DNA from: Desulfobacter curvatus DSM 3379
GTDB taxonomy: Bacteria > Desulfobacterota > Desulfobacteria > Desulfobacterales > Desulfobacteraceae
Direction of reading: 5' to 3'
Assembly: GCF_000373985.1 (NCBI RefSeq)
Contig: NZ_KB892957.1
Span: forward strand, 1-56,793
DNA length: 56,793 nt
A program made the position numbers and the translations under genes. The notes beneath the pieces were generated by a model that worked only from the letters and a program-made list of their open reading frames with translations, ran no database searches and was not told where the DNA came from. This document shows, piece after piece, positions 7,944 to 16,586 of this stretch (position 1 is its first letter; every line of letters begins with the position of its first letter).

Positions 7944-8759
7944 ATGAAAACATACTATCGCGCATTAACCATCGCAGGTTCGGACAGCGGCGGCGGGGCC
8001 GGAGTTCAGGCAGACTTGAAAACCTTCAGTGCTTTAGGGGTATTCGGCATGTCCGCCATCACGGCACTCACGGCCCAGAACACCCATTCGGTCACCGGTA
8101 TTTTCCCTGTACCCCCGGCATTCATCGGGGAACAGATTGATGCCGTGATGTCGGATATCGGCACCAATGCCGTGAAAATCGGCATGCTGCACTCCCCTGA
8201 GGTCATTGAAACAGTGGCAAAAAAACTCAAACAATGGCAATGCCCCAATGTGGTGCTGGACCCGGTGATGATCTCAAAATCCGGTGACAAGCTGCTCAGG
8301 GAAGATGCCGTGGCCGCACTGACAAATCACCTGTTGCCCCTGGCCACGGTGATTACCCCGAACCTGCCCGAGGCCTCGGTGCTTTTGGGCAGAACCGTCG
8401 ATACCCCGGATAAAATGGAAGATGCTGCCGTGGCCCTGGCAGATCTTGGCGCAGCCAATGTGCTGGTCAAAGGAGGTCATCTGGCGTCTGGACCGGGCAT
8501 TGATCTGCTCTATGAAGCCGCATCCGGACAGACAACCCGCTATACGGCAGACCGGGTGGACACAAAAAACAGCCACGGTACGGGGTGCACCCTGTCATCA
8601 GCCATTGCCGCCGGCCTTGCCCGGGGACTTGATCTGAAAACAGCCGTGGCCGAGGCAAAAACCTATATCACCGAGGCATTAAAAGCCGGTGCCGATATCC
8701 AAACCGGCTCGGGACATGGACCGGTCCACCATTTTCATGCGATGTGGAAGAGGGGGTGA
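7944..8759 (+). CDS. thiD: hydroxymethylpyrimidine / phosphomethylpyrimidine kinase
   Basis: A 271-residue ribokinase-fold enzyme that phosphorylates HMP and HMP-phosphate with ATP to give HMP-PP, the pyrimidine half of thiamine. Family motifs are complete: AGSDSGGGAGVQADLKTF near the N-terminus, VLDPVMISKSGDKLL in the middle, TPNLPEASVLLG, and the anion-hole/catalytic NSHGTGCTLSSAIAAG near the C-terminus. The length is that of stand-alone ThiD, with no ThiE fusion. It is cytoplasmic. The TPP riboswitch 145 bases upstream ties its expression to thiamine status. No other thiamine biosynthesis gene is adjacent; a thiamine-binding protein gene lies far away at 56198. Confidence 0.95.
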   Translation: MKTYYRALTIAGSDSGGGAGVQADLKTFSALGVFGMSAITALTAQNTHSVTGIFPVPPAFIGEQIDAVMSDIGTNAVKIGMLHSPEVIETVAKKLKQWQCPNVVLDPVMISKSGDKLLREDAVAALTNHLLPLATVITPNLPEASVLLGRTVDTPDKMEDAAVALADLGAANVLVKGGHLASGPGIDLLYEAASGQTTRYTADRVDTKNSHGTGCTLSSAIAAGLARGLDLKTAVAEAKTYITEALKAGADIQTGSGHGPVHHFHAMWKRG

Positions 8760-8800
8760 CATGCGCTATAGAAAATAGAAAAAGGTGTGACAGGGCTGTA

Positions 8801-9448
8801 TCACTTGTGGTTAAAGTAATCGTCCCTGACAGCATCCAGCCCGGCCAGGCAGAAACGGATATGATGGCCGATAAGTGCCTTGTTGCTGTCCGTTTTCAAT
8901 ATTCCTTCAATGGGGGTTTTTATACCGCTGCCCGATACCAGAAGCATCAGGCAGGGGCTCATGATATTCATTAAACATCTTTGTATGGCAAAGTCATCCT
9001 CCGGTATTCCCGTAATCTGGTGGATTATTTTCTGAAAATACTGTTTCTTTGGCAGGATAACAGTTTGAAAAATAGTTTTGACGTTTTTAGACGGTGCAAA
9101 CAGTTCCCGCACAAAAATTTGCGCCTGCCATCCCGGTTCTTCCATCAGTGTTGTCATGAGCTGTTCAAGGATGCGGGCAAGTTTTTCCCGGGGGGCCATT
9201 GGGCTTTCATCCAGTGCCGCAAGCTGGGTAATATCTATAAAATGCCTGTGCCCTTCGGCCATTACCACCTGGTACAGTCCGTCACGTCCCCCGAAATGAT
9301 AGTTGATAGTGGCAAGGTCAACGCCTGCTTTTTCTGCAATAGCCCTGTTTGTTGTATGGGCGAAGCCTTGTTGCGCAATCAAGGTCCCCGCTGCTTCAAG
9401 AAGCCGATCCCGGGTGGCCTCCCCATCCCTGCGCCGCTTTTTACTCAT
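8801..9448 (-). CDS. TetR/AcrR-family repressor (CecR-like C-terminal domain)
   Basis: A 215-residue regulator. Residues ~10-60 are a TetR helix-turn-helix (TRDRLLEAAGTLIAQQGF, TTNRAIAEKAGVDLATINYH, FGGRDGLYQVV). The remaining helical ligand-binding domain (ARILEQLMTTLMEEPGWQ and REL near 115) resembles the CecR/YbiH type. It is divergent from the large dehydratase activase gene, with a clear operator in the shared intergenic region at 9489-9534. It is therefore expected to repress itself and that gene, and to be released by an unknown ligand, perhaps an acyl-CoA or aromatic compound. Confidence 0.88.
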   Translation of the reverse strand: MSKKRRRDGEATRDRLLEAAGTLIAQQGFAHTTNRAIAEKAGVDLATINYHFGGRDGLYQVVMAEGHRHFIDITQLAALDESPMAPREKLARILEQLMTTLMEEPGWQAQIFVRELFAPSKNVKTIFQTVILPKKQYFQKIIHQITGIPEDDFAIQRCLMNIMSPCLMLLVSGSGIKTPIEGILKTDSNKALIGHHIRFCLAGLDAVRDDYFNHK

Positions 9449-9488
9449 AAAATTAAGCCGTTATCCTATAAAGGTTAAGATTCCCTTG

Positions 9489-9534
9489 AATTTAGTTTAA
9501 AATCATTTTAAACTAAATTCATTTTAAACTAAAT
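9489..9534. promoter_or_regulatory. operator of the TetR-type repressor
   Basis: A perfect dyad with 14-bp arms, AATTTAGTTTAAAA (9489-9502) and TTTTAAACTAAATT (9506-9519), around a TCA spacer. It is followed by a further direct copy of the right half-site at 9522-9534, 16 bp on. It lies 41 bp before the repressor's own start and 99-144 bp before the divergent activase start. Confidence 0.75.
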
Positions 9535-9632
9535 AGATAATCTAAGAATTAAAGTAAAAATGAGAAACAAGGGTTCAAAATTTTAAAGCAAACACCCTGA
9601 ATCGGGATTGAGATTAACGGCTGGAACTACAG

Positions 9633-12600
9633 ATGAGTTCACTGAAAATATACAGAGCCGGACTGGATATCGGCTCAACAACCGCCAAAATTGTTTTACT
9701 GGATGATGCCGGCGCGCTTGTCTTTTCAGAGTATCAACGGCACCACGCCCAAGTATATAAAACCGCACTGGCATTTTTCCACCGGATTGAAGGCCTGTTT
9801 CCGGATGTCCGCCTTGACCTGAAACTTACGGGCTCAGTGGCCCTGGGAACGGCAAATAAAACAGGCCTTCCTTTTGTACAGGAGGTCATTGCCGCCCATA
9901 CCCTTGTTAAGGCAAAATACCCGCAAGTGCAAACTGCCGTGGATATCGGCGGGGAAGACACCAAAATCATTTTTTTTGAGCCGGGCCGGCCCCCGGATAT
10001 CCGGATGAACGGGAGCTGTGCCGGGGGAACAGGCTCATTTATCGATCAGATGGCCACGCTTCTGGATATCACACCCTCCCGGCTCAATGACCTGGCAGCC
10101 GGGTTTGACCATATCTATCCTGTGGCCTCAAGGTGCGGCGTATTTGCAAAAACAGATGTCCAGAACATGTTCAGCCGAAATATTCCGCACACGGATATTG
10201 CGGCTTCCATTTTTCATGCCGTGGCCATTCAATGCATCAATGCCCTGGCCAGGGGACGGGAGATCCGCCCTGAAATTTTGCTGTGCGGCGGGGTGTTCAC
10301 CTACCTTCCCGAGCTGGTCAATGTATTTTTGCGGGTGCTCAATATTTCCAGGGATCAGATGGTGATGCCGGACCATGCCCAGCTGGTACCGGCCCAGGGA
10401 GCGGCCCTGTTTGACAAATGTCCGGCAAAACCAAAGCGGATCAGGGAGTTGATTTCCCTGCTGGAAATGCATCAAAATGAGACCGAAGGGAGCAAAGACC
10501 GCATTGCCCCCCTGTTTGACAGCCAAGTGCATTTCAAGGAATGGAAAAAAACTGTCGGCATTGCCCACGTCCCCATGTGCCCGCTTTCCGAATACCAGGG
10601 TGACATCTGTTTTCTGGGTGTGGACTCAGGTTCCACAACCACCAAAATCGTGGTGATTGGCGAACAAAGGCAAGTGCTGTTCTCCTGGTATGAGAACAAT
10701 AGCGGCAACCCGGTAAAAACGGTAATTAAAGGACTTTTCATGTTCAGGGACGCGGTGGCATCCTTTCACCCGGACCTGAAAATTGCACGCACAGCCGTCA
10801 CAGGGTATGGCGAAGATTTGATCCGGGCAGCCCTGAACATGGACCAGGGAATTGTGGAAACCCTGGCCCATTACACCGCGGCCCGGTTTGTGGACCCGGA
10901 TGTCTCCTTTATCCTTGATATCGGGGGCCAGGACATGAAGGCCATTTTTATGGACAACGGGGCCATCAGCCGCATTGAAGTCAATGAAGCCTGCTCTTCT
11001 GGTTGCGGCTCTTTTCTGGAAACCCTAGCCGGGTCCCTTGATTACGATATTGAAACATTTGCCTGTCTGGCCTGCCGGGCATCTGCACCCTGTGACCTGG
11101 GCACCCGGTGCACGGTGTTCATGAATTCAAAAATCAAGCAGTCTTTGCGGGAAAATGCCCGCGTGTCCGACATCAGTGCCGGGCTTTCCTATTCGGTGAT
11201 TAAAAATTGCCTGTTTAAAGTGCTCAAGCTTAAAACCATGGCTGAAATCGGCGACCACATTGTCCTTCAGGGCGGGACATTTAAAAATTTGTCCATTGTC
11301 CGGGCCATGGAACAGATGACGGGCAAAAAGGTGCTGACCACACAGATTCCGGAACTGATGGGGGCGTTTGGTACGGCCTTAACTGCCCGGCAGGCCTATG
11401 AAGCACAGAACAAACCGGAAACGGCTTTCCCCGGACTTGCCGGTTTGGAACAGGCAGGCCGTTATACCACCCGGCAGACGAATTGCAAAGGGTGTGAAAA
11501 TGCCTGCCGGATCACCCGGTTTGACTTTTCCAACGGGAAAACATTTTTTGCCGGGAATAAATGTGAAAAGCATTTCTCCGCTGAAGGAGAAACCCGGCGC
11601 ACAGGCTTTGATTTTGCCGTTTATAAAACCAATGCCATGTTCAACAGGGCGCTTACCCCCCACAAAACACCGCGGTTGACCCTGGGAATTCCCAGGGTGC
11701 TTAATATGTACGACAACTTTGTATTCTGGCATGCGCTATTCACGGCCTGCGGCATCAATATCTGCCTGTCCGGTGCCTCCACCATGAAAATGAGTGAAAA
11801 AGGGCTGGGAACGGTGATGTCGGATAATATCTGCTTTCCGGCCAAGCTGGTGCACGGGCATATCCGGGATCTGGCAGACCAGCAGGTGGACCGGATTTTC
11901 TTTCCCATGGTGGTGTACGAAAAAAAACAATTTCCCGGGGAGACGAATACCTATAACTGTCCAATCGTTACCAGCTACCCGGACGTGATTGAAAGTGCCG
12001 TATCCCCCCTCGAACGGTTCGGCATCCCCTTTGACCGGCCCGTGGTGGCGTTCAATGATGTGGGCCTGCTTGAACAAGCCTGTTCCCGGTATCTGCAAAG
12101 CTTAGGCGTTCAAAAAAAAGCGGTTCGTCCGGCATTTAAAAAGGCTTGCCGGGCCTGGGATGAATTCAATGCACAGATACAAAAAAAAGCGGCAGAAATT
12201 ATTGAAACATCCCAAAGGGAAGAATCTTTGCTCATTGTCCTGGCCGGCCGGCCCTACCACCTGGACAGCCTGGTCAACCACAAGCTTCCTGAAATTTTAA
12301 CCCGGCTGGGTGCAGATATCATCACAGAGGATGCCCTGCCAAAGGATCCGGCAGCACTGACTGATGCCCAGGTGGTAACCCAGTGGTCCTATCCCAACCG
12401 AATTTACAATGCAGCCCAATGGGTGGCAGGACAGCCCCGGCACATTCAGATGGTCCAGCTCAATTCCTTTGGCTGCGGCCCGGATGCGGTTGTGGCTGAC
12501 GAAGCCCGGGAAATCTTAAAAACCGGCCATAAAAACCATACCTTAATCAAGGTGGATGAAATTTCAAATCCCGGCTCCATCCGGCTGCGGCTGCGGTCCA

Positions 12601-13880
12601 TGGTGGAGTTTCTGGGAAAAGTGCCCCGGCGTGGGAAAGAAGTGCGGCTTAACCGTACCCCCTTTGTCCGGTTCGGACATTCAGACCGGCACCGGACCAT
12701 CTGGGCCCCGTTTTTTTCAGAGGATTATGCCCCTTATCTGCCTGGACTTTTTAAAAACATGGGGTATGAGATGAAGCTGCTTCCGCCGCCGGACCGCGAA
12801 TCTGTGGACTTGGGCCTAAGATATGCCAACAACGACATCTGCTATCCCGGAACGATTGTGGTCGGTGATGTGATCAAAGCGTTGCAGAAAGAGCATTACC
12901 GGTCTGACCAAATTGCCATTGGAATTACCCAGACCGGGGGCCAGTGCCGGGCCTCCAATTACTTAAGCTTGATTCGAAAGGCCATGATCGGGGCTGGTTT
13001 CGAAGATATCCCCATTATTTCCGTGGTCATGGCCGGTGAGACCCTGGTGGACCAGCCGGGGTTCAAAGTCAACTGGCTGAGACGGCTTAGGCCGCTTTGC
13101 ATGGGCATCATGGCCATTGACTGCCTGGCCCACATGTATTATGCCACAGCCCCGCGGGAAAAGCCCCCCGGCCAAAGCCTCAAGACCAGATTTTATTACA
13201 TGAAGCAGTTGAACAAAATCTCGGTTTTAAACAGCAATAAGCTGGTCGCCCTGCTGAAAAAGGCAGTCCATGATTTTAATCAAATTCCGGTTGTCCAAAA
13301 GGAGATCCCCCAAATGGGCATAGTGGGGGAAATTTATGCCAAATACAATTATTTCGGCAACCAGGGGCTTGCAAACTGGCTGATCAGCCAAGGCATTGAG
13401 CCGGTTCTGCCGCCGCTTATTAATTACTTTATCCAGGACCTTGTCAACTACAAGGAAAATATCCGGCTCGGCCTTCGCCGCAGGAATGCAGCGGATATAC
13501 TGGGAATCCCCATTGAAAAGATGATCATGGCCGGCCTCCGGCAAATCCAAAAAATATTTTCACAATTCAGGTTTGCCACGCCCTTTGAGGATATCCGGGA
13601 CATTGCCGGGTATGCGTCCAAAATTTTGACCATGTCCAACCAGTTTGGAGAAGGGTGGCTGATTCCAGGCGAAATCGCCGGGCTGGCCCGCCGGAAAATC
13701 AATCATGTAATCAGCGTACAGCCGTTCGGCTGTATTGCAAACCACATCATTTCAAAAGGGGTGGAGACCCGCATTAAAAAAGACTATCCGGATATGAATC
13801 TGTTCCATCTGGATTTTGACGCCGGCATGAGTGAAGCCAATGTCAGAAACCGGCTTCATTTTATGATCGAACATCTTTAG
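9633..13880 (+). CDS. fused 2-hydroxyacyl-CoA dehydratase activase (two BadF/BadG ATPase domains plus DUF2229)
   Basis: A very large (1415-residue) cytoplasmic protein. Two ASKHA ATPase domains are in tandem. Domain 1 (~6-270) starts GLDIGSTTAKIVLLDD and has the Fe-S Cys motifs NGSCAGGTGSFIDQM and SRCGVFAKTDVQ. Domain 2 (~328-590) starts GVDSGSTTTKIVVI and has CSSGCGSFLETLAG and GTRCTVFMNSKIK. Domain 2 is followed by a Cys-rich linker (NCKGCENACRIT), then DUF2229 and a dehydratase-component-like region (LSGASTMKMSEKGLG, QTGGQCRASNYLSL). Activases of this family use ATP to inject an electron into 2-hydroxyacyl-CoA dehydratases or benzoyl-CoA reductases. The fused long form is common in anaerobes, but its own substrate is unknown, and no classical dehydratase subunits lie next to it. 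It is divergent from a TetR gene, with the operator between them. Confidence 0.88.
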   Translation: MSSLKIYRAGLDIGSTTAKIVLLDDAGALVFSEYQRHHAQVYKTALAFFHRIEGLFPDVRLDLKLTGSVALGTANKTGLPFVQEVIAAHTLVKAKYPQVQTAVDIGGEDTKIIFFEPGRPPDIRMNGSCAGGTGSFIDQMATLLDITPSRLNDLAAGFDHIYPVASRCGVFAKTDVQNMFSRNIPHTDIAASIFHAVAIQCINALARGREIRPEILLCGGVFTYLPELVNVFLRVLNISRDQMVMPDHAQLVPAQGAALFDKCPAKPKRIRELISLLEMHQNETEGSKDRIAPLFDSQVHFKEWKKTVGIAHVPMCPLSEYQGDICFLGVDSGSTTTKIVVIGEQRQVLFSWYENNSGNPVKTVIKGLFMFRDAVASFHPDLKIARTAVTGYGEDLIRAALNMDQGIVETLAHYTAARFVDPDVSFILDIGGQDMKAIFMDNGAISRIEVNEACSSGCGSFLETLAGSLDYDIETFACLACRASAPCDLGTRCTVFMNSKIKQSLRENARVSDISAGLSYSVIKNCLFKVLKLKTMAEIGDHIVLQGGTFKNLSIVRAMEQMTGKKVLTTQIPELMGAFGTALTARQAYEAQNKPETAFPGLAGLEQAGRYTTRQTNCKGCENACRITRFDFSNGKTFFAGNKCEKHFSAEGETRRTGFDFAVYKTNAMFNRALTPHKTPRLTLGIPRVLNMYDNFVFWHALFTACGINICLSGASTMKMSEKGLGTVMSDNICFPAKLVHGHIRDLADQQVDRIFFPMVVYEKKQFPGETNTYNCPIVTSYPDVIESAVSPLERFGIPFDRPVVAFNDVGLLEQACSRYLQSLGVQKKAVRPAFKKACRAWDEFNAQIQKKAAEIIETSQREESLLIVLAGRPYHLDSLVNHKLPEILTRLGADIITEDALPKDPAALTDAQVVTQWSYPNRIYNAAQWVAGQPRHIQMVQLNSFGCGPDAVVADEAREILKTGHKNHTLIKVDEISNPGSIRLRLRSMVEFLGKVPRRGKEVRLNRTPFVRFGHSDRHRTIWAPFFSEDYAPYLPGLFKNMGYEMKLLPPPDRESVDLGLRYANNDICYPGTIVVGDVIKALQKEHYRSDQIAIGITQTGGQCRASNYLSLIRKAMIGAGFEDIPIISVVMAGETLVDQPGFKVNWLRRLRPLCMGIMAIDCLAHMYYATAPREKPPGQSLKTRFYYMKQLNKISVLNSNKLVALLKKAVHDFNQIPVVQKEIPQMGIVGEIYAKYNYFGNQGLANWLISQGIEPVLPPLINYFIQDLVNYKENIRLGLRRRNAADILGIPIEKMIMAGLRQIQKIFSQFRFATPFEDIRDIAGYASKILTMSNQFGEGWLIPGEIAGLARRKINHVISVQPFGCIANHIISKGVETRIKKDYPDMNLFHLDFDAGMSEANVRNRLHFMIEHL

Positions 13881-13921
13881 AAGCTTGTTTGGTTGCAACG
13901 CAAAAGCCAGGTATGCACGCG

Positions 13922-16507
13922 CTACAATTTCTTGTACAAAGCCCGGCGGAATGCCGGAGACCCTTTATATCCCAGATCTGCAGCGGTGTTTAAATGCTGT
14001 TCTGCCAACGAAAACTGTTCAAGTGCATAGTGGGCAAGCGCCTTGTTATAATGGCAAAGTGCGAAGTTGGGATTAAGGGTTAATGCCTGGCTATACGCAT
14101 CAATGGCCTGGTCATACCGCTTTTCCTGATAATAGGTGTAGCCCAGGGAATTGAAAAGAGAGTCATGGTTCCCATCAATTGTTATCCCCTTCTTGAATAT
14201 GCCGATGGCCTCTTCACGTTTGCCGTCCCGGGCAAGGCTGACCCCCAGCATTTCATATGCCGGGACCAAACCGGGGTTTAACTCAATGGTTTTCTTAAAG
14301 TTCTTAATGGCCTTTGCATGATCTTTACCCATAAACTGCCGGGCCAGATAATAATATCCAATATAATGATCGGGAAACTGCCCGGCCATTTCCTCCATGG
14401 TGCGGATTGCTTTGTCCGTTTGGCCGGTTTGGTTAAAACAGGCGGCTAAATATTGGAACCGGTCGATATCTCCCGGGTCAATTGCAATGGCTTTTTGCAA
14501 ATATGAAATGGCTTTCGGGCACTCTTTCATCCGGGCATAGCAAGTCCCCACCCATCCCAAGACCTGTGCATCGTCCGGTTTTTTTTCCAGCAGCAGGGTA
14601 AACGCATCAAGGGCGGATTGAAACGCATCATTTTTATAATAAGCCAGCCCCATATTGAACATATATATATCTTTGGGGTTCAGCTTATATGCCTTTTGCC
14701 ATGCATTTACAGCCTGATCAAAACGGCCAACCGCGAAGTACCCGTCTCCTATCATTCCATAAACTTGGGAATGCCCCGGAGCCTCTTTCCGGGCGCGCCG
14801 GAAACACTTTTCAGCGGCATCGGGATTCCCGGCTTTCAAAAGCGCATTGCCCTGCTCGCAAAGTGACAAGGCGCATGTCTCAAACACACGGTCCTTTTTA
14901 AACTGCGCAAGCCGGGATTGGCACACCGGGCAGAGATTGTCTGATTTGGCATCGTGCTCCTGGAGGGAATGGGGATACGCCCTGGCACAAAAGGGTGTGT
15001 TGCACCTTGGAATCCCCAACATGAAGTTGGCGGTGGACAGGGCTTGTTTCAAAAGCCGTTTAACCAGGCGGGGACGATTGTCCCCTTCATTATTATGTGC
15101 GGCTAAAAATCCATCATAGGAGATAACGCCATAGGCCCACTCAGCGTTTCCGTAAAGGAAATTGCATGTGGGGCAATACAGCCCTTTGGATGTCACACCC
15201 AGGTATCCTTTAACCTTATTATTTTCCCCAAAGGGAACAGCCAGTCTTAAACGCTCAATCAAACTTCCTGCCAGGTATTGCTCCATATCTTCCCTAAGGA
15301 GCAACGCTTCATAATATGTTTCCCTGTATTTTTTCCCGTTCTCCCCCAGGAAAGAAAAGTATTTCCATATATAACGGCTTTGCCCTTCCGAAGATGCCAG
15401 TTCCTCGTCTGTGGCATCAAGATTGTCAAGTATGGCCTGGTGCTGGGTTTGAGAAAGCGACTTGCGAATCTCTTCACAGACGTTTTTCAGAAAAGGTTCC
15501 GATGCCTTGCGGTCACAGGGACCGGGATCAATATTATGGTTTGAAAGTGTAATGTTAAGTCCTATTTTTTCCTGCAACAGCACCCGCAATTCATAAAGCA
15601 GCTGCATGTTCACATCGCCCATGGGAACCATTACGATCTCAATATCCGTTTGGACAGGGGCGGGCTCCGGCAGCGGCGGCACCTGAAACCCGGAATCCTT
15701 TAAAAACTGTCTGGCCTGGTCTATGAGTTTTTCATCTTCTGTAAAATTATAGACCTGCAAGGCTTTTTCCTGTGCTTTCGCCCCATCTCCGTTTTTTGCC
15801 AAAAGCGTTGCCAGTTTAAACTGGCTGGACAGATCCGTGGCATCCGCCTCAAGGATTTTTTCAAGCATGCGGATAAGATCCGCGTCGGAACCGGAGGCTT
15901 CATAAATTTTTGCCAGCGTCTTCAGTTTTTTAATATTTTTTCGTATTGCAATTGTATCCCCGGTGGCCAGTAAATCCGCCACTTCCTTTTCAAGGGCCGC
16001 GGTATCAGCGGGTTCATTGTCATCCTCCGCTGGCTCGCCGGATACCGGCGGCAGGTCCTCAAAAACAGGAGAATTGACCCGGAAACCGGTTATATACCAT
16101 TTTTCATTATCCATAACGCAGGAGATATGGATCACGGCCGGCCCGTTCTCATACTCGGCTGAGGCCTGGTAAGTACCGGTTATTGTTTTATCGCTGCCCG
16201 AGGTCCTGGTGATCGCGACCTGTCCTGTAATATCGTTGATCTGCTGAAGGGCTCCCAGCTTTTTATAAAGAAAAAAGATCTGATTCACGGTTTGAAGCTT
16301 AAACTCTTCCCGGACGCCGGGATAGACTGATGCCATAAGAAGACCTTGTTTCCAACCGGTTGTAATCCGGGTAACTTCACTTTCAACGTACTTTTTAGCA
16401 TCCTCGTTCAGTTGATCCAGATTATCTGTACATGAAAACAGAATAACGGCAGTCAATAAAGTTAGAAACAACTTTGAGAACCTAAGATAAGGACAAACGC
16501 ATCCCAT
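13922..16507 (-). CDS. TPR-repeat lipoprotein with zinc-ribbon-like cysteine pairs
   Basis: An 861-residue protein whose ATG is preceded by a near-perfect AAAGGAGGTG. Residues ~8-27 are a lipoprotein signal (FLTLLTAVILFSC, lipobox Cys 26), so it is probably anchored to a membrane outside the cytoplasm. After an unidentified N-terminal region come helical repeats (~165-265), then a segment with cysteine pairs YCPTCNFLYG near 448 and RCNTPFCARAY and NLCPVCQSRL near 500-535, which look like one or two treble-clef/zinc-ribbon sites. The C-terminal ~300 residues are canonical TPRs (AEKCFRRARKEAPGHSQVYG, then repeated A-Y/F-P spacing). The role is unknown; scaffolding of an envelope complex is plausible. 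It is convergent with the activase gene and followed upstream by a U32 gene on the same strand. Confidence 0.75.
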   Translation of the reverse strand: MGCVCPYLRFSKLFLTLLTAVILFSCTDNLDQLNEDAKKYVESEVTRITTGWKQGLLMASVYPGVREEFKLQTVNQIFFLYKKLGALQQINDITGQVAITRTSGSDKTITGTYQASAEYENGPAVIHISCVMDNEKWYITGFRVNSPVFEDLPPVSGEPAEDDNEPADTAALEKEVADLLATGDTIAIRKNIKKLKTLAKIYEASGSDADLIRMLEKILEADATDLSSQFKLATLLAKNGDGAKAQEKALQVYNFTEDEKLIDQARQFLKDSGFQVPPLPEPAPVQTDIEIVMVPMGDVNMQLLYELRVLLQEKIGLNITLSNHNIDPGPCDRKASEPFLKNVCEEIRKSLSQTQHQAILDNLDATDEELASSEGQSRYIWKYFSFLGENGKKYRETYYEALLLREDMEQYLAGSLIERLRLAVPFGENNKVKGYLGVTSKGLYCPTCNFLYGNAEWAYGVISYDGFLAAHNNEGDNRPRLVKRLLKQALSTANFMLGIPRCNTPFCARAYPHSLQEHDAKSDNLCPVCQSRLAQFKKDRVFETCALSLCEQGNALLKAGNPDAAEKCFRRARKEAPGHSQVYGMIGDGYFAVGRFDQAVNAWQKAYKLNPKDIYMFNMGLAYYKNDAFQSALDAFTLLLEKKPDDAQVLGWVGTCYARMKECPKAISYLQKAIAIDPGDIDRFQYLAACFNQTGQTDKAIRTMEEMAGQFPDHYIGYYYLARQFMGKDHAKAIKNFKKTIELNPGLVPAYEMLGVSLARDGKREEAIGIFKKGITIDGNHDSLFNSLGYTYYQEKRYDQAIDAYSQALTLNPNFALCHYNKALAHYALEQFSLAEQHLNTAADLGYKGSPAFRRALYKKL

Positions 16508-16586
16508 TTTAACACCTCCTTTAAAAGTTCGTCAAAACATACAAATATAACCAGCAGTGGTCAAGTCAGATTTTAATCAGAACGAA

